Counted from the first letter of the stretch, positions 19,585 to 33,212 are shown. The stretch is 64,000 nucleotides of DNA from Acanthosepion esculentum (GCA_964036315.1 OZ038509.1:23954152-24018151); one strand, 5' to 3'. Translations and numbers: made by a program. Notes: generated from the letters alone by a model not told the origin.

Positions 19585-19746
19585 GATTTTAATCTTATTT
19601 ACAATTAATTTTAATGGCTGATTTTAATAATATTTACAATTAATTTTAATGACTGATTTTAATCATATTCACAATTAATTTTAATGGCTGATTTTAAGCA
19701 TATTTACAATTAATCTTAATGGCTGATTTTAAGCATATTTACAATT
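19585..19746 (+). repeat. 35 bp AT-rich minisatellite
   Basis: About 4.6 copies of a 35 bp unit containing ATTTACAATTAATTTTAATG and GCTGATTTTAA. Confidence 0.9.
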
Positions 19747-19831
19747 CTCTGAACACAACGTAATTCTCCCTATTAAAAATCTTTTAAAAATAAAATGTAC
19801 TTCTCTGAAACTTTATTTGAGAAAGTTTAAT

Positions 19832-20028
19832 TACCGTATAACCTCGTGTATCATTCGACCACTGAAGACGTAATTTTGAAGCTAATTTAACTACAGTAAA
19901 TGGATATATAGTTTGGTCAACAACGTAGCCAGGGCCAGTAGTACATATGCTAGTTTTATATTTTGTGTATGATGCGACCCTCTTAAAATTAGCTTCAAAA
20001 TTTGCATGATACGCGAGTATATACAGTA
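19832..20028. mobile_element. MITE-like element with TACYGTATA inverted ends
   Basis: The left end TACCGTATAACCTCGTGTAT and the right end (complement TACTGTATATACTCGCGTAT) match at about 20 of 25 positions. Inside them ATTTTGAAGCTAATTT is also inverted. Length is 197 bp with no coding capacity. I could not identify a clear target-site duplication. Confidence 0.65.
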
Positions 20029-20035
20029 CTAATTG

Positions 20036-20299
20036 ATGCCATTACAATATAATAATAGATGCCATGAGTAAACTAGTATTAAGATACTGTTGGACATAAA
20101 ATGGGGGATCAGTTTTCTTTTGTTGCCAAATAATAAACTGATACCCCCCAAATGAATTACAATATAATTGATGCCATGAGTAAACTAGTATTAAGATTCT
20201 AGTGGACATAAAGTGGGGGATCAGTTTTATTTTGTTACCAAGTAATGAACTGACCCCCCGCCCCAAATGAATTACAATATAATTGATGCCATGAGTAAT
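20036..20299 (+). repeat. 112-115 bp tandem repeat
   Basis: Two full copies and a partial third begin GATGCCATGAGTAA at 20058, 20170 and 20285. Each contains GGGGGATCAGTTT with a complementary AACTGA..CCCCCC downstream, giving a hairpin. Confidence 0.88.
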
Positions 20300-20694
20300 A
20301 AAATAATCGAAAAATACTTTGGTCTTTCCTCTTAATAACTTTTTTTTTAGTTTTTGACGACAAAGTTTGGGTCATTTTTTCATCATGGTATGCTCATTTC
20401 TTTAGCGATTCTTTAGAGGTACCCAATTGTGTGGGTAGTCAATACACTCTTTATTATTATGTTCTTACTAATTTTCTTACTACTTGCACTATTTGCATTG
20501 GGACTATTGTCCTTATCTTCGTTGTTGTTAACTCAATGTTTCGTCTATTGTGTCCTCCGACTTTCATCAAATTGTATATCTACCTGGTTAACCTACAGAA
20601 CTGAACCTTTTATTTTATCTACGTGCGTAAATAAAGGCTGTAGTTCGGAAATCCCTGACGGTTACCTGGATCGTTAAACACCTAATGAAGGCCG
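20300..20694. other. No feature recognised
   Basis: An 82-codon frame at 20429-20677 starts with a hydrophobic Leu/Phe-rich run but has no recognisable domain and no supporting context. Confidence 0.4.
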
Positions 20695-21050
20695 GCCTTA
20701 GGTTATGACTTGAAGCGGTAGCGATCGGTGAAGCGATTGCTCGTTCACCAAAGCAGCGGTTCCTGGGAATAAGCTGGCTGAATTGAAATTCTTTCTTACC
20801 AATGAAATACGAAGGAAATGAGGCTGATTCGGCTCCGTGGATATGGCATGAAGGCTTTTAGCTGTGAAGGTCTGAACTGGTGGAACTAACGAATGTGACA
20901 CGTCAAAATATTTTCTATTGAAATAGCGATTAAGTGGCAATAGCTTGCGAAGTTTCGTCTGGGGGAAAGTGGTTGTAGGGTGGAAAATACTTAATTCTCT
21001 ACAAGACTGCATCTGATCTGGTGCATCTGTAATATCTTTCGAAATTCTTG
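20695..21050 (-). mobile_element. LINE-B C-terminal fragment next to satellite 1
   Basis: A 104-codon minus-strand frame includes RYFNRKYFDVSHSLVPPVQ, TFTAK, ISLVRKNFNSASLFPGTAAL and SLHRSLPL, corresponding to LINE-B at 18540-18905 and to the satellite 2 unit. It lies head-on against the plus-strand LINE-A copy that holds satellite 1. Confidence 0.75.
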
Positions 21051-21061
21051 ATTAAATAAAA

Positions 21062-21128
21062 TGCAGAATCTGCAACGTTATTAGTCCTGACCTGGCATTT
21101 CGGCTTCAGTCGCTTTCTCACGACCACC
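21062..21128 (+). mobile_element. LINE-A copy, left flank of satellite 1
   Basis: Plus-strand RICNVISPDLAFRLQSLSHD runs directly into the first satellite unit (RNIASLCLFYKYFHGN). It matches RICNVIGPDLSSRLQSLSHR of LINE-A at about 63405-63465, so the array starts inside a LINE-A coding region. Confidence 0.85.
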
Positions 21129-24100
21129 GTAATATAGCCTCCCTCTGCCTTTTCTATAAATATTTTCATGGTAATTGTTCTGAGGAGCTTTCCTCTTTGG
21201 TACCTAGACTTTATGAATTGAAGCCATAATATAGCTTCCCTCTGCCTTTTCTATAAATATTTTCATGGTAATTGTTCTGATGAGCTTTCCTCTTTGGTAC
21301 CAAGACTTTATGAATTTAAGCCATAATATAGCTTCCCTCTGCCTTTTCTATAAATATTTTCATGCTAATTGTTCTGATGAGCTTTCCTCTTTGGTACCTA
21401 GACTTTATGAATTTAAGCCATAATATAGCTTCCCTCTGCCTTTCCTATAAATATTTTCATGGTAATTGTTCTGATGAGCTTTCCTCTTTGGTACCTAGAC
21501 TTTATGAATTTAAGCCAAAATATAGCTTCCCTCTGCCTTTTCTATCAATATTTTCATGGTAATTGTTCTGAGGAGCTTTCCTCTTTGGTACCTAGACTTT
21601 ATGAATTGAAGCCATAATATAGCTTCCCTCTGCCTTTTCTATCAATATTTTCATGGTAATTGTTCTGATGAGCTTTCCTCTTTGGTACCAAGACTTTATG
21701 AATTTAAGCCATAATATAGCTTCCCTCTGCCTTTTCTATAAATATTTTCATGCTAATTGTTCTGATGAGCTTTCCTCTTTGGTACCTAGACTTTATGAAT
21801 TTAAGCCATAATATAGCTTCCCTCTGCCTTTCCTATAAATATTTTCATGGTAATTGTTCTGATGAGCTTTCCTCTTTGGTACCTAGACTTTATGAATTTA
21901 AGCCATAATATAGCTTCCCTCTGCCTTTTCTATAAATATTTTCATGCTAATTGTTCTGATGAGCTTTCCTCTTTGGTACCTACACTTTATGAATTTAAGC
22001 CATAATATAGCTTCCCTCTGCCTTTTCTATAAATATTTTCATGGTAATTGTTCTGAGGAGCTTTCCTCTTTGGTACCTAGACTTTATGAATTGAAGCCAT
22101 AATATAGCTTCCCTCTGCCTTTTCTATAAATATTTTCATGGTAATTGTTCTGATGAGCTTTCCTCTTTGGTACCAAGACTTTATGAATTTAAGCCATAAT
22201 ATAGCTTCCCTCTGCCTTTTCTATAAATATTTTCATGCTAATTGTTCTGATGAGCTTTCCTCTTTGGTACCTAGACTTTATGAATTTAAGCCATAATATA
22301 GCTTCCCTCTGCCTTTCCTATAAATATTTTCATGGTAATTGTTCTGATGAGCTTTCCTCTTTGGTACCTAGACTTTATGAATTTAAGCCATAATATAGCT
22401 TCCCTCTGCCTTTTCTATCAATATTTTCATGGTAATTGTTCTGATGAGCTTTCCTCTTTGGTACCTAGACTTTATGAATTGAAGCCATAATATAGCTTCC
22501 CTCTGCCTTTTCTATAAATATTTTCATGGTAATTGTTCTGATGAGCTTTCCTCTTTGGTACCTAGACTTTATGAATTTAAGCCATAATATAGCTTCCCTC
22601 TGCCTTTTCTATAAATATTTTCAAGGTAATTGTTCTGATGAGCTTTCCTCTTTGGTACCTAGACTTTATGAATTTAAGCCATAATATAGCATCCCTCTGC
22701 CTTTCCTATAAATATTTTCATGGTAATTGTTCTGATGAGCTTTCCTCTTTGGTACCTAGACTTTATGAATTTAAGCCATAATATAGCTTCCCTCTGCCTT
22801 TTCTATAAATATTTTCATGGTAATTGTTCTGATGAGCTTTCCTCTTTGGAACCTAGACTTTATGAATTTAAGCCATAATATAGCTTCCCTCTGCCTCTTC
22901 TATCAATATTTTCATGGTAATTGTTCTGATGAGGTTTCCTCTTTGGTACCTAGACTTTATGAATTGAAGCCATAATATAGCTTCCCTCTGCCTTTTCTAT
23001 AAATATTTTCATGGTAATTGTTCTGATGAGCTTTCCTCTTTGGTACCTAGACTTTATGAAGTTAAGCCATAATATAGCTTCCCTCTGCCTTTTCTATAAA
23101 TATTTTCAAGGTAATTGTTCTGATGAGCTTTCCTCTTTGGTACCTAGACTTTATGAATTTAAGCCATAATATAGCTTCCCTCTGCCTTTTCTATAAATAT
23201 TTTCATGGTAATTGTTCTGATGAGCTTTCCTCTTTGGTACCTAGACTTTATGAATTTAAGCCATAATATAGCTTCCCTCTGCCTTTTCTATAAATATTTT
23301 CATGGTAATTGTTCTGATGAGCTTTCCTCTTTGGTACCTAGACTTTATGAATTTAAGCCATAATATAGCTTCCCTCTGCCATTTCTATAAATATTTTCAT
23401 GGTAATTGTTCTGATGAGCTTTCCTCTTTGGTACCTAGACTTTATGAATTTAAGCCATAATATAGCATCCCTCTGCCTTTCCTATAAATATTTTCATGGT
23501 AATTGTTCTGATGAGCTTTCCTCTTTGGTACCTAGACTTTATGAATTTAAGCCATAATATAGCTTCCCTCTGCCTTTGCTATAAATATTTTCATGGTAAT
23601 TGTTCTGATGAGCTTTCCTCTTTGGTACCTAGACTTTATGAATTTAAGCCATAATATAGCTTCCCTCTGCCTTTTCTATAAATATTTTCATGGTAATTGT
23701 TCTGATGAGCTTTCCTCTTTGGTACCTAGACTTTATGAATTGAAGCCATAATATAGCTTCCCTCTGCCTTTTCTATAAATATTTTCATGGTAATTGTTCT
23801 GATGAGCTTTCCTCTTTGGTACCTAGACTTTATGAATTTAAGCCATAATATAGCTTCCCTCTGCCTTTCCTATAAATATTTTCATGGTAATTGTTCTGAT
23901 GAGCTTTCCTCTTTGGTACCTAGACTTTATGAATTTAAGCCATAATATAGCTTCCCTCTGCCTTTTCTATCAATATTTTCATGGTAATTGTTCTGATGAG
24001 CATTCCTCTTTGGTACCTAGACTTTATGAATTTAAGCCATAATATAGCTTCCCTCTGCCTTTTCTATAAATATTTTCATGGTAATTGTTCTGATGAGCTT

Positions 24101-27100
24101 TCCTCTTTGGTACCTAGACTTTATGAATTGAAGCCATAATATAGCTTCCCTCTGCCTTTTCTATAAATATTTTCAAGGTAATTGTTCTGATGAGCTTTCC
24201 TCTTTGGTACCTAGACTTTATGAATTTAAGCCATAATATAGCATCCCTCTGCCTTTCCTATAAATATTTTCATGGTAATTGTTCTGATGAGCTTTCCTCT
24301 TTGGTACCTAGACTTTATGAATTTAAGCCATAATATAGCTTCCCTCTGCCTTTTCTATAAATATTTTCATGGTAATTGTTCTGATGAGCTTTCCTCTTTG
24401 GTACCTAGACTTTATGAATTTAAGCCATAATATAGCTTCCCTCTGCCTTTTCTATCAATATTTTCATGGTAATTGTTATGAGCTTTCCTCTTTGGTACCT
24501 AGACTTTATGAATTTAAGCCATAATATAGCTTCCCTCTGTCTTTTCTATAAATATTTTCATGGTAATTGTTCTGATGAGCTTTCCTCTTTGGTACCTAGA
24601 CTTTATGAATTTAAGCCATAATATAGCATCCCTCTGCCTTTCCTATAAATATTTTCATGGTAATTGTTCTGATGAGTTTTCCTCTTTGGGACATATAGAC
24701 TTTATGAATTTAAGCCATGACATAGCTTCCCTCAGCCTTTTCTATAAATATTTTCATGCTAATTGTTCTGATGAGCTTTCCTCTTTGGTACCTAGACTTT
24801 ATGAATTTAAGCCATAATATAGCTTCCCTCTGCCTTTTCTATAAATATTTTCATGGTAATTGTTCTGATGAGCTTTCCTCTTTGGTACCTAGACTTTATG
24901 TATTTAAGCCAATATATATCTTCCCTCTGCCTTTTCTATAAATATTTTCATGGTAATTGTTCTGATGAGCTTTCCTCTTTGGTACCTAGACTTTATGAAT
25001 TGAAGCCATAATATAGCTTCCCTCTGCCTTTTCTATAAATATTTTCATGGTAATTGTTCTGATGAGCTTTCCTCTTTGGTACCTAGACTTTATGAATTTA
25101 AGCCAATATATATCTTCCCTCTGCCTTTTCTATAAATATTTTCATGGTAATTGTTCTGATGAGCTTTCCTCTTTGGTACCTAGACTTTATGAATTTAAGC
25201 CATAATATAGCTTCCCTCTCCCTTTTCTATAAATATTTTCATGCTAATTGTTCAGATGAGCTTTCCTCTTTGGTACCAAGACTTTATGAATTTAAGCCAT
25301 AATATAGCTTCCCTCTGCCTTTTCTATAAATATTTTCATGCTAATTGTTCTGATGAGCTTTCCTCTTTGGTACCTAGACTTTATGAATTTAAGCCATAAT
25401 ATAGCTTCCCTCTGCCTTTTCTATCAATATTTTCATGGTAATTGTTCTGATGAGCTTTCCTCCTTGGTACCTAGACTTTATGAATTTAAGCCATAATATA
25501 GCTTCCCTCTGCCTTTTCTATAAATATTTTCATGCTAATTGTTCTGACGAGCTTTCCTCTTTGGTACCTAGACTTTATGAATTTAAGCCATAATATAGCT
25601 TCCCTCTGCCTTTTCTATAAATATTTTCATGCTAATTGTTCAGATGAGCTTTCCTCTTTGGTACCAAGTCTTTATGAATTTAAGCCATGATATAGCTTCC
25701 CTCTGCCTTTTCTATAAATATTTTCATGCTAATTGTTCAGATGAGCTTTCCTCTTTGGTACCAAGACTTTATGAATTTAAGCCATAATATAGCTTCCCTC
25801 TGCCTTTTCTATAAATATTTTCATGCTAATTGTTCTGACGAGCTTTCCTCTTTGGTACCTAGACTTTATGAATTTAAGCCATAATATAGCTTCCCTCTGC
25901 CTTTTCTATAAATATTTTCATGGTAATTGTTCAGATGAGCTTTCCTCTTTGGTACCTAGACTTTATGAATTTAAGCCATAATATAGCTTCCCTCTGCCTT
26001 TTCTATAAATATTTTCATGCTAATTGTTCTGATGAGCTTTCCTCTTCGGTACCTAGACTTTATGAATTTAAGCCATAATATAGCTTCCCTCTGCCCTTTC
26101 TATAAATATTTTCATGTTAATTGTTCTGATGAGCTTTCCTCTTTGGTACCAAGACTTTATGAATTTAAGCCATAATATAGCTTCCCTCTGCCTTTACTAT
26201 AAATATTTTCATGGTAATTGTTCTGATGAGCTTTCCTCTTTGGTACCTAGACTTTATGAATTTAAGCCATAATATAGCTTCCCTCTGCCTTTTCTATAAA
26301 TATTTTCATGCTAATTGTTCAGATGAGCTTTCCTCTTTCGTACCAAGACTTTATGAATTTAAGCCATAATATAGCTTCCCTCTGCCTTTTCTATAAATAT
26401 TTTCATGCTAATTGTTCTGATGAGCTTTCCTCTTTGGTACCTAGACTTTATGAATTTAAGCCATAATATAGCTTCCCTCTGCCTTTTCTATAAATATTTT
26501 CATGCTAATTGTTCAGATGAGCTTTCCTCTTTGGTACCAAGACTTTATGAATTTAAGCCATAATATAGCTTCCCTCTGCCTTTTCTATAAATATTTTCAT
26601 GCTAATTGTTCTGATGAGCTTTCCTCTTTGGTACCTAGACATTATGAATTTAAGCCATTATATAGCTTCCCTCTGCCTTTTCTATAAATATTTTCATGCT
26701 AATTGTTCTGATGAGCTTTCCTCTTTGGGATATATAGACTTTATGAATTTAAGCCATGATATAGCTTCCCTCAGCCTTTTCTATAAATATTTTCATGCTA
26801 ATTGTTCTGATGAGCTTTCCTCTTTGGTACCTAGACTTTATGAATTTAAGCCATAATATAGCTTCCCTCTGCCTTTTCTATAAATATTTTCATGGTAATT
26901 GTTCTGATGAGCTTTCCTCTTTGGTACCTAGACTTTATGTATTTAAGCCAATATATATCTTCCCTCTGCCTTTTCTATAAATATTTTCATGGTAATTGTT
27001 CTGATGAGCTTTCCTCTTTGGTACCTAGACTTTATGAATTGAAGCCATAATATAGCTTCCCTCTGCCTTTTCTATAAATATTTTCATGGTAATTGTTCTG

Positions 27101-30100
27101 ATGAGCTTTCCTCTTTGGTACCTAGACTTTATGAATTTAAGCCAATATATATCTTCCCTCTGCCTTTTCTATAAATATTTTCATGCTAATTGTTCTTATG
27201 AGCTTTCCTCTTTGGTACCTAGACTTTATGAATTTAAGCCATAATATAGCTTCCCTCTGCCTTTTCTATAAATATTTTCATGCTAATTGTTCTGATGAGC
27301 TTTCCTCTTTGGTACCTAGACTTTATGAATTTAAGCCATAATATAGCTTCCCTCTGCCTTTTCTATAAATATTTTCATCGTAATTGTTCTGATGAGCTTT
27401 CCTCTTTGGTACATAGACTTTATGAATTTAAGCCATGATATAGCCTCCCTCTGCATTTTCTATAAATATTTTCATGCTAATTGTTCTGATGAGCTTTCCT
27501 CTTTGGTACCTAGACTTTATGAATTTAAGCCATAATATAGCTTCCCTCTGCCTTTTCTATAAATATTTTCATGCTAATTGTTCTGATGAGCTTTCCTCTT
27601 TGGTACCTAGACTTTATGAATTTAAGCCATTATATAGCTTCCCTCTGACTTTTCTATAAATATTTTCATGGTAATTGTTCTGATGAGCTTTCCTCTTTGG
27701 TACCTAGACTTTATGAATTTAAGCCATGATATAGCTTCCCTCTGCCTTTTCTATAAATATTTTCATGCTAATTGTTCTGATGAGCTTTCCTCTTTGGTAC
27801 CTAGACTTTATGAATTTAATCCATAATATAGCTTCCCTCTGCCTTTTCTATAAATATTTTCATGGTAATTGTTCTGATGAGCTTTCCTCTTTGGTACGTA
27901 GACTTTATGAATTGAAGCCATAATATAGCTTCCGTCTGCCTTTTCTATAAATATTTTCATGGTAATTGTTCTGATGGGCTTTCGTCTTTGGTACCTAGAC
28001 TTTATGAATTTAAGCCATAATATAGCTTCCCTCTGCCTTTTCTATAAATATTTTCATGCTAATTGTTCTGATGAGCTTTCCTCTTTGGTACCAAGACTTT
28101 ATGAATTTAAGCCATAATATAGCTTCCCTCTGCCTTTTCTATAAATATTTTCATGCTAATTGTTCTGATGAGCTTTCCTCTTTGGTACCTAGACTTTATG
28201 AATTTAAGCCATTATATAGCTTCCCTCTGCCTTTTCTATAAATATTTTCATGCTAATTGTTCTGATGAGCTTTCCTCTTTGGGACATATAGACTTTATGA
28301 ATTTAAGCCATGATATAGCTTCCCTCAGCCTTTTCTATAAATATTTTCATGCTAGTTGTTCTGATGAGCTTTCCTCTTTGGTACCTAGACTTTATGAATT
28401 TAAGCCATAATATAGCTTCCCTCTGCCTTTTCTATAAATATTTTCATGGTAATTGTTCTGATGAGCTTTCCTCTTTGGTACCTAGACTTTATGTATTTAA
28501 GCCAATATATATCTTCCCTCTGCCTTTTCTATAAATATTTTCATGGTAATTGTTCTGATGAGCTTTCCTCTTTGGTACCTAGACTTTATGAATTGAAGCC
28601 ATAATATAGCTTCCCTCTGCCTTTTCTATAAATATTTTCATGGTAATTGTTCTGATGAGCTTTCCTCTTTGGTACCTAGACTTTATGAATTTAAGCCAAT
28701 ATATATCTTCCCTCTGCCTTTTCTATAAATATTTTCATGCTAATTGTTCTTATGAGCTTTCCTCTTTGGTACCTAGACTTTATGAATTTAAGCCATAATA
28801 TAGCTTCCCTCTGCCTTTTCTATAAATATTTTCATGCTAATTGTTCTGATGAGCTTTCCTCTTTGGTACCTAGACTTTATGAATTTAAGCCATAATATAG
28901 CTTCCCTCTGCCTTTTCTATAAATATTTTCATCGTAATTGTTCTGATGAGCTTTCCTCTTTGGTACATAGACTTTATGAATTTAAGCCATGATATAGCCT
29001 CCCTCTGCATTTTCTATAAATATTTTCATGCTAATTGTTCTGATGAGCTTTCCTCTTTGGTACCTAGACTTTATGAATTTAAGCCATAATATAGCTTCCC
29101 TCTGCCTTTTCTATAAATATTTTCATGCTAATTGTTCTGATGAGCTTTCCTCTTTGGTACCTAGACTTTATGAATTTAAGCCATTATATAGCTTCCCTCT
29201 GACTTTTCTATAAATATTTTCATGGTAATTGTTCTGATGAGCTTTCCTCTTTGGTACCTAGACTTTATGAATTTAAGCCATGATATAGCTTCCCTCTGCC
29301 TTTTCTATAAATATTTTCATGCTAATTGTTCTGATGAGCTTTCCTCTTTGGTACCTAGACTTTATGAATTTAATCCATAATATAGCTTCCCTCTGCCTTT
29401 TCTATAAATATTTTCATGGTAATTGTTCTGATGAGCTTTCCTCTTTGGTACGTAGACTTTATGAATTGAAGCCATAATATAGCTTCCGTCTGCCTTTTCT
29501 ATAAATATTTTCATGGTAATTGTTCTGATGGGCTTTCGTCTTTGGTACCTAGACTTTATGAATTTAAGCCATAATATAGCTTCCCTCTGCCTTTTCTATA
29601 AATATTTTCATGGTAATTGTTCTGATGAGCTTTCCTCTTTGGTACCAAGACTTTATGAATTTAAGCCATAATATAGCTTCCCTCTGCCGTTTCTATAAAT
29701 ATTTTCATGCTAATTGTTCTGATGAGCTTTCCTCTTTGGTACCTAGACTTTATGAATTTAAGCCATAATATAGCTTCCCTCTGCCTTTTCTATAAATATT
29801 TTCATGGTAATTGTTCTGATGAGCTTTCCTCTTTGGTACCTAGACTTTATGAATTTAAGCCATAATATAGCTTCCCTCTGCCTTTTCTATAAATATTTTC
29901 ATGTTAATTGTTCTGATGAGCTTTCCTCTTTGGTACCTAGACTTTATGAATTTAAGCCATAATATAGCTTCCCTCTGCCTTTTCTATAAATATTTTCATG
30001 GTAATTGTTCTGATGAGCTTTCCTCTTTGGTACCTAGACTTTATGAATTTAAGCCATAATATAGCTTCCCTCTGCCTTTTCTATAAATATTTTCATGGTA

Positions 30101-33062
30101 ATTGTTCTGATGAGCTTTCCTCTTTGGTACCTAGACTTTATGAATTTAAGCCATAATATAGCTTCCCTCTGCCTTTTCTATAAATATTTTCATGCTAATT
30201 GTTCTGATGAGCTTTCCTCTTTGGTACCTAGACTTTATGAATTTAAGCCATAATATAGCTTCCCTCAGCCTTTTCGATAAATATTTTCATGCTAATTGTT
30301 CTGATGAGATTTCCTCTTTGGTACCTAGACTTTATGAATTTAAGCCATAATATAGCTTCCCTCTGCCTTTTCTATAAATATTTTCATGCTAATTGTTCTG
30401 ATGAGCTTTCCTCTTTGGTACCTAGACTTTATGAATTTAAGCCATAATATAGCTTCCCTCTGCCTTTTCTATAAATATTTTCATGCTAATTGTTCTGATG
30501 AGCTTTCCTCTTTGGTACCTAGACTTTATGAATTTAAGCCATAATATAGCTTCCCTCTGCCTTTTCTATAAATATTTTCATGCTAATTGTTCAGATGAGC
30601 TTTCCTCTTTGGTACCAAGACTTTATGAATTTAAGCCATAATATAGCTTCCCTCTGCCTTTTCTATAAATATTTTCATGCTAATTGTTCTGATGAGCTTT
30701 CCTCTTTGGTACCTAGACTTTATGAATTTAAGCCATAATATAGCTTCCCTCTGCCTTTTCTATAAATATTTTCATGCTAATTGTTCTGATGAGCTTTTCT
30801 CTTTGGTACCTACACTTTATGAAGTTAAGCCATAATATAGCTTCCCTCTGCCTTTTCTATAAATATTTTCATGGTAATTGTTCTGATGAGCTTTCCTCTT
30901 TGGTACCTAGGCTTTATGAATTTAAGCCATAATATAGCTTCCCTCTGCCTTTTCTATAAATATTTTCATGGTAATTGTTCAGATGAGATTTCCTCTTTGG
31001 TACCTAGACTTTATGAATTTAAGCCATAATATAGCTTCCCTCTGCCTTTTCTATAAATATTTTCATGCTAATTGTTCTCATGAGCTTTCCTCTTTGGTAC
31101 CTAGACTTTATGAATTTATGCCATAATATAGCTTCCCTCTGCCTTTTCTGTAAATATTTTCATGGTAATTGTTCTGATGAGCTTTCCTCTTTGGTACCTA
31201 GACTTTATGAATTTAAGCCATAATATAGCTTCCCTCTGCCTTTTCTATAAATATTTTCATGGTAATTGTTCTGATGAGCTTTCCTCTTTGGTACCTAGAC
31301 TTTATGAATTTAAGCCATAATATACCTTCCCTCTGCCTATTCTATAAATATTTTCATGGTAATTGTTCTGATGAGCTTTCCTCTTTCGTACCTAGACTTT
31401 ATGAATTTAAGCCATAATATAGCTTCCCTCTGCCTTTTCTATAAATATTTTCATGGTAATTGTTCTGATGAGCTTTCCTCTTTGGTAGCTAGACTTTATG
31501 AATTTAAGCCATAATATAGCTTCCCTCTGCCTTTTCTATAAATATTTTCATGGTAATTGTTCTGATGAGCTTTCCTTTTTGGTACCTAGACTTTATGAAT
31601 TTAAGCCATAATATAGCTTCCCTCTGCCTTTTCTATAAATATTTTCATGCTAATTGTTCAGATGAGCTTTCCTCTTTGGTACCAAGACTTTATGAATTTA
31701 AGCCATAATATAGCTTCCCTCTGCCTTTTCTATAAATATTTTCATGCTAATTGTTCTGATGAGCTTTTTTCTTTGGTACCTAGACTTTATGAATTTAAGC
31801 CATAATATAGCTTCCCTCTGCCTTTTCTATAAATATTTTCATGGTAATTGTTCTGATGAGCTTTCCTCTTTGGTACCTAGACTTTATGAATTTAAGCCAT
31901 AATATAGCTTCCCTCTGCCTTTTCTATAAATATTTTCATGGTAATTGTTCTGATGAGCTTTCCTCTTTGGTACCTAGACTTTATGAATTTAAGCCATAAT
32001 ATAGCTTCCCTCTGCCTTTTCTATAAATATTTTCATGGTAATTGTTCTGATGAGCTTTCCTCTTTGGTACCTAGACTTTATGAATTTAAGCCATAATATA
32101 GCTTCCCTCTGCCTTTTCTATAAATATTTTCATGGTAATTGTTCTGATGAGCTTTCCTCTTTGGTACCTAGATTTTATCAATTTAAGCCATAATATAGCT
32201 TCCCTCTGCCTTTCCTATAAATATTTTCATGCTAATTGTTCAGATGAGCTTTCCTCTTTGGTACCTAGACTTTATGAATTTAAGCCATAATATAGCTTCC
32301 CTCTGCCTTTTCTATAAATATTTTCATGGTAATTGTTCTGATGAGCTTTCCTCTTTGGTACCTAGACTTTATGAATTTAAGCCATAATATAGCTTCCTTC
32401 TGCCTTTTCTATAAATATTTCATGCTAATTGTTCTGATGAGCTTTCCTCTTTGGTATATAGACTTTATGAATTTAAGCCATAATATAGTTTCCCTCTGCC
32501 TTTTTCTATAAATATTTTCATGGTAATTGTTCTGATGAGCTTTCCTCTTTGGTATATAGACTTTATGAATTTAAGCCATAATATAGCTTCCCTCTGCCTT
32601 TTCTATAAATATTTTCATGCTAATTGTTCTGATGAGATTTCCTCTTTGGTACCTAGACTTTATGAATTTAAGCCATAATATAGCTTCCCTCTGCCTTTCT
32701 ATAAATATTTTCATGCTAATTGTTCTGATGAGCTTTCCTCTTTGGTACATAGACTTTAGGAATTTAAGCCATAATATAGCTTCCCTCTGCCTTTTTCTAT
32801 AAATATTTTCATGGTAATTGTTCTGATGAGCTTTCCTCTTTGGTACGTAGACTTTATGAATTTAAGCCATAATATAGCTTCCCTCTGCCTTTTTCTATAA
32901 ATATTTTCATGCTAATTGTTCTGATGAGCTTTCCTCTTTGGTACCTAGACTTTATGAATTTAAGCCATAATATAGCTTCCCTCTGCCTTTTTCTATAAAT
33001 ATTTTCATTGTAATTATTCTGATGAACTTTCCTCTCTGGTAGCTAGACTTTATGAATTTAAG
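21129..33062 (+). repeat. Satellite 1: 97 bp tandem array derived from LINE-A coding sequence
   Basis: About 11.9 kb of head-to-tail 97 bp units (roughly 123 by length), each containing CTTCCCTCTGCCTTTTCTAT and TTTCCTCTTTGGTACC. On the plus strand a unit encodes NIASLCLFYKYFHGNCSDEL followed by SSLVPRLYEFK, equivalent to LINE-A 63465-63560. Since 97 is not a multiple of three the frame shifts at each junction, so no long protein results. Variants include G or C after TTTCAT, TACCAAGAC for TACCTAGAC, and CAATATTTTC for AAATATTTTC. A few units are shorter (about 24470) or longer (GGACATATAGAC type). No promoter or gene is seen inside. Confidence 0.97.
26599..29500 (+). repeat. Higher-order duplication in satellite 1 (1554 bp period)
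   Basis: Distinctive variant units recur with an offset of exactly 1554 bp (16 units plus 2 bases). Examples are the ATATAGAC long unit (26728 and 28286 region), the TATGTATTTAAGCC unit, ATCGTAATTG, and the CTTCCGTCTGCC and GGGCTTTCGTC variants. A block of 16 units was therefore duplicated as one piece. Confidence 0.9.
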
Positions 33063-33103
33063 CGCAGTACTAGATTAACAGTTAGGTCTCATCATTTTAG
33101 AGC
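33058..33103 (+). mobile_element. LINE-A copy, right flank of satellite 1
   Basis: The last unit continues without a break as EFKRSTRLTVRSHHFRAERV, the residues that follow the amplified segment in LINE-A (EFKRPTRLASRSHPFTVETV). With the left flank this shows that the array sits inside a single LINE-A copy. Confidence 0.85.
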
Positions 33104-33212
33104 TGAAAGGGTTCAGTTTGACATTTCAACCACCTGAAGTAGGCCGTAGCACACAACGACCGAAACGTTGTAATAAATATGGCGACAAAGATGAGGACAA
33201 TAGTCCGAAAAA
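33100..33212 (+). repeat. SINE-tail-type sequence
   Basis: GGGTTCAGTTTGACATTTCAACCACCTGAAGTAGGCC and ATATGGCGACAAAGATGAGG...AGTCCGAA match the SINE tail at 57770-57875. There is no tRNA-like head, because the LINE-A flank runs into it directly. Confidence 0.8.

Noticed and set aside
21362..32802. Many 61-85 codon plus-strand frames in satellite 1
   Set aside because: They are pieces of the LINE-derived unit. The 97 bp period shifts the frame, so each ends within one to three units. They are not genes.
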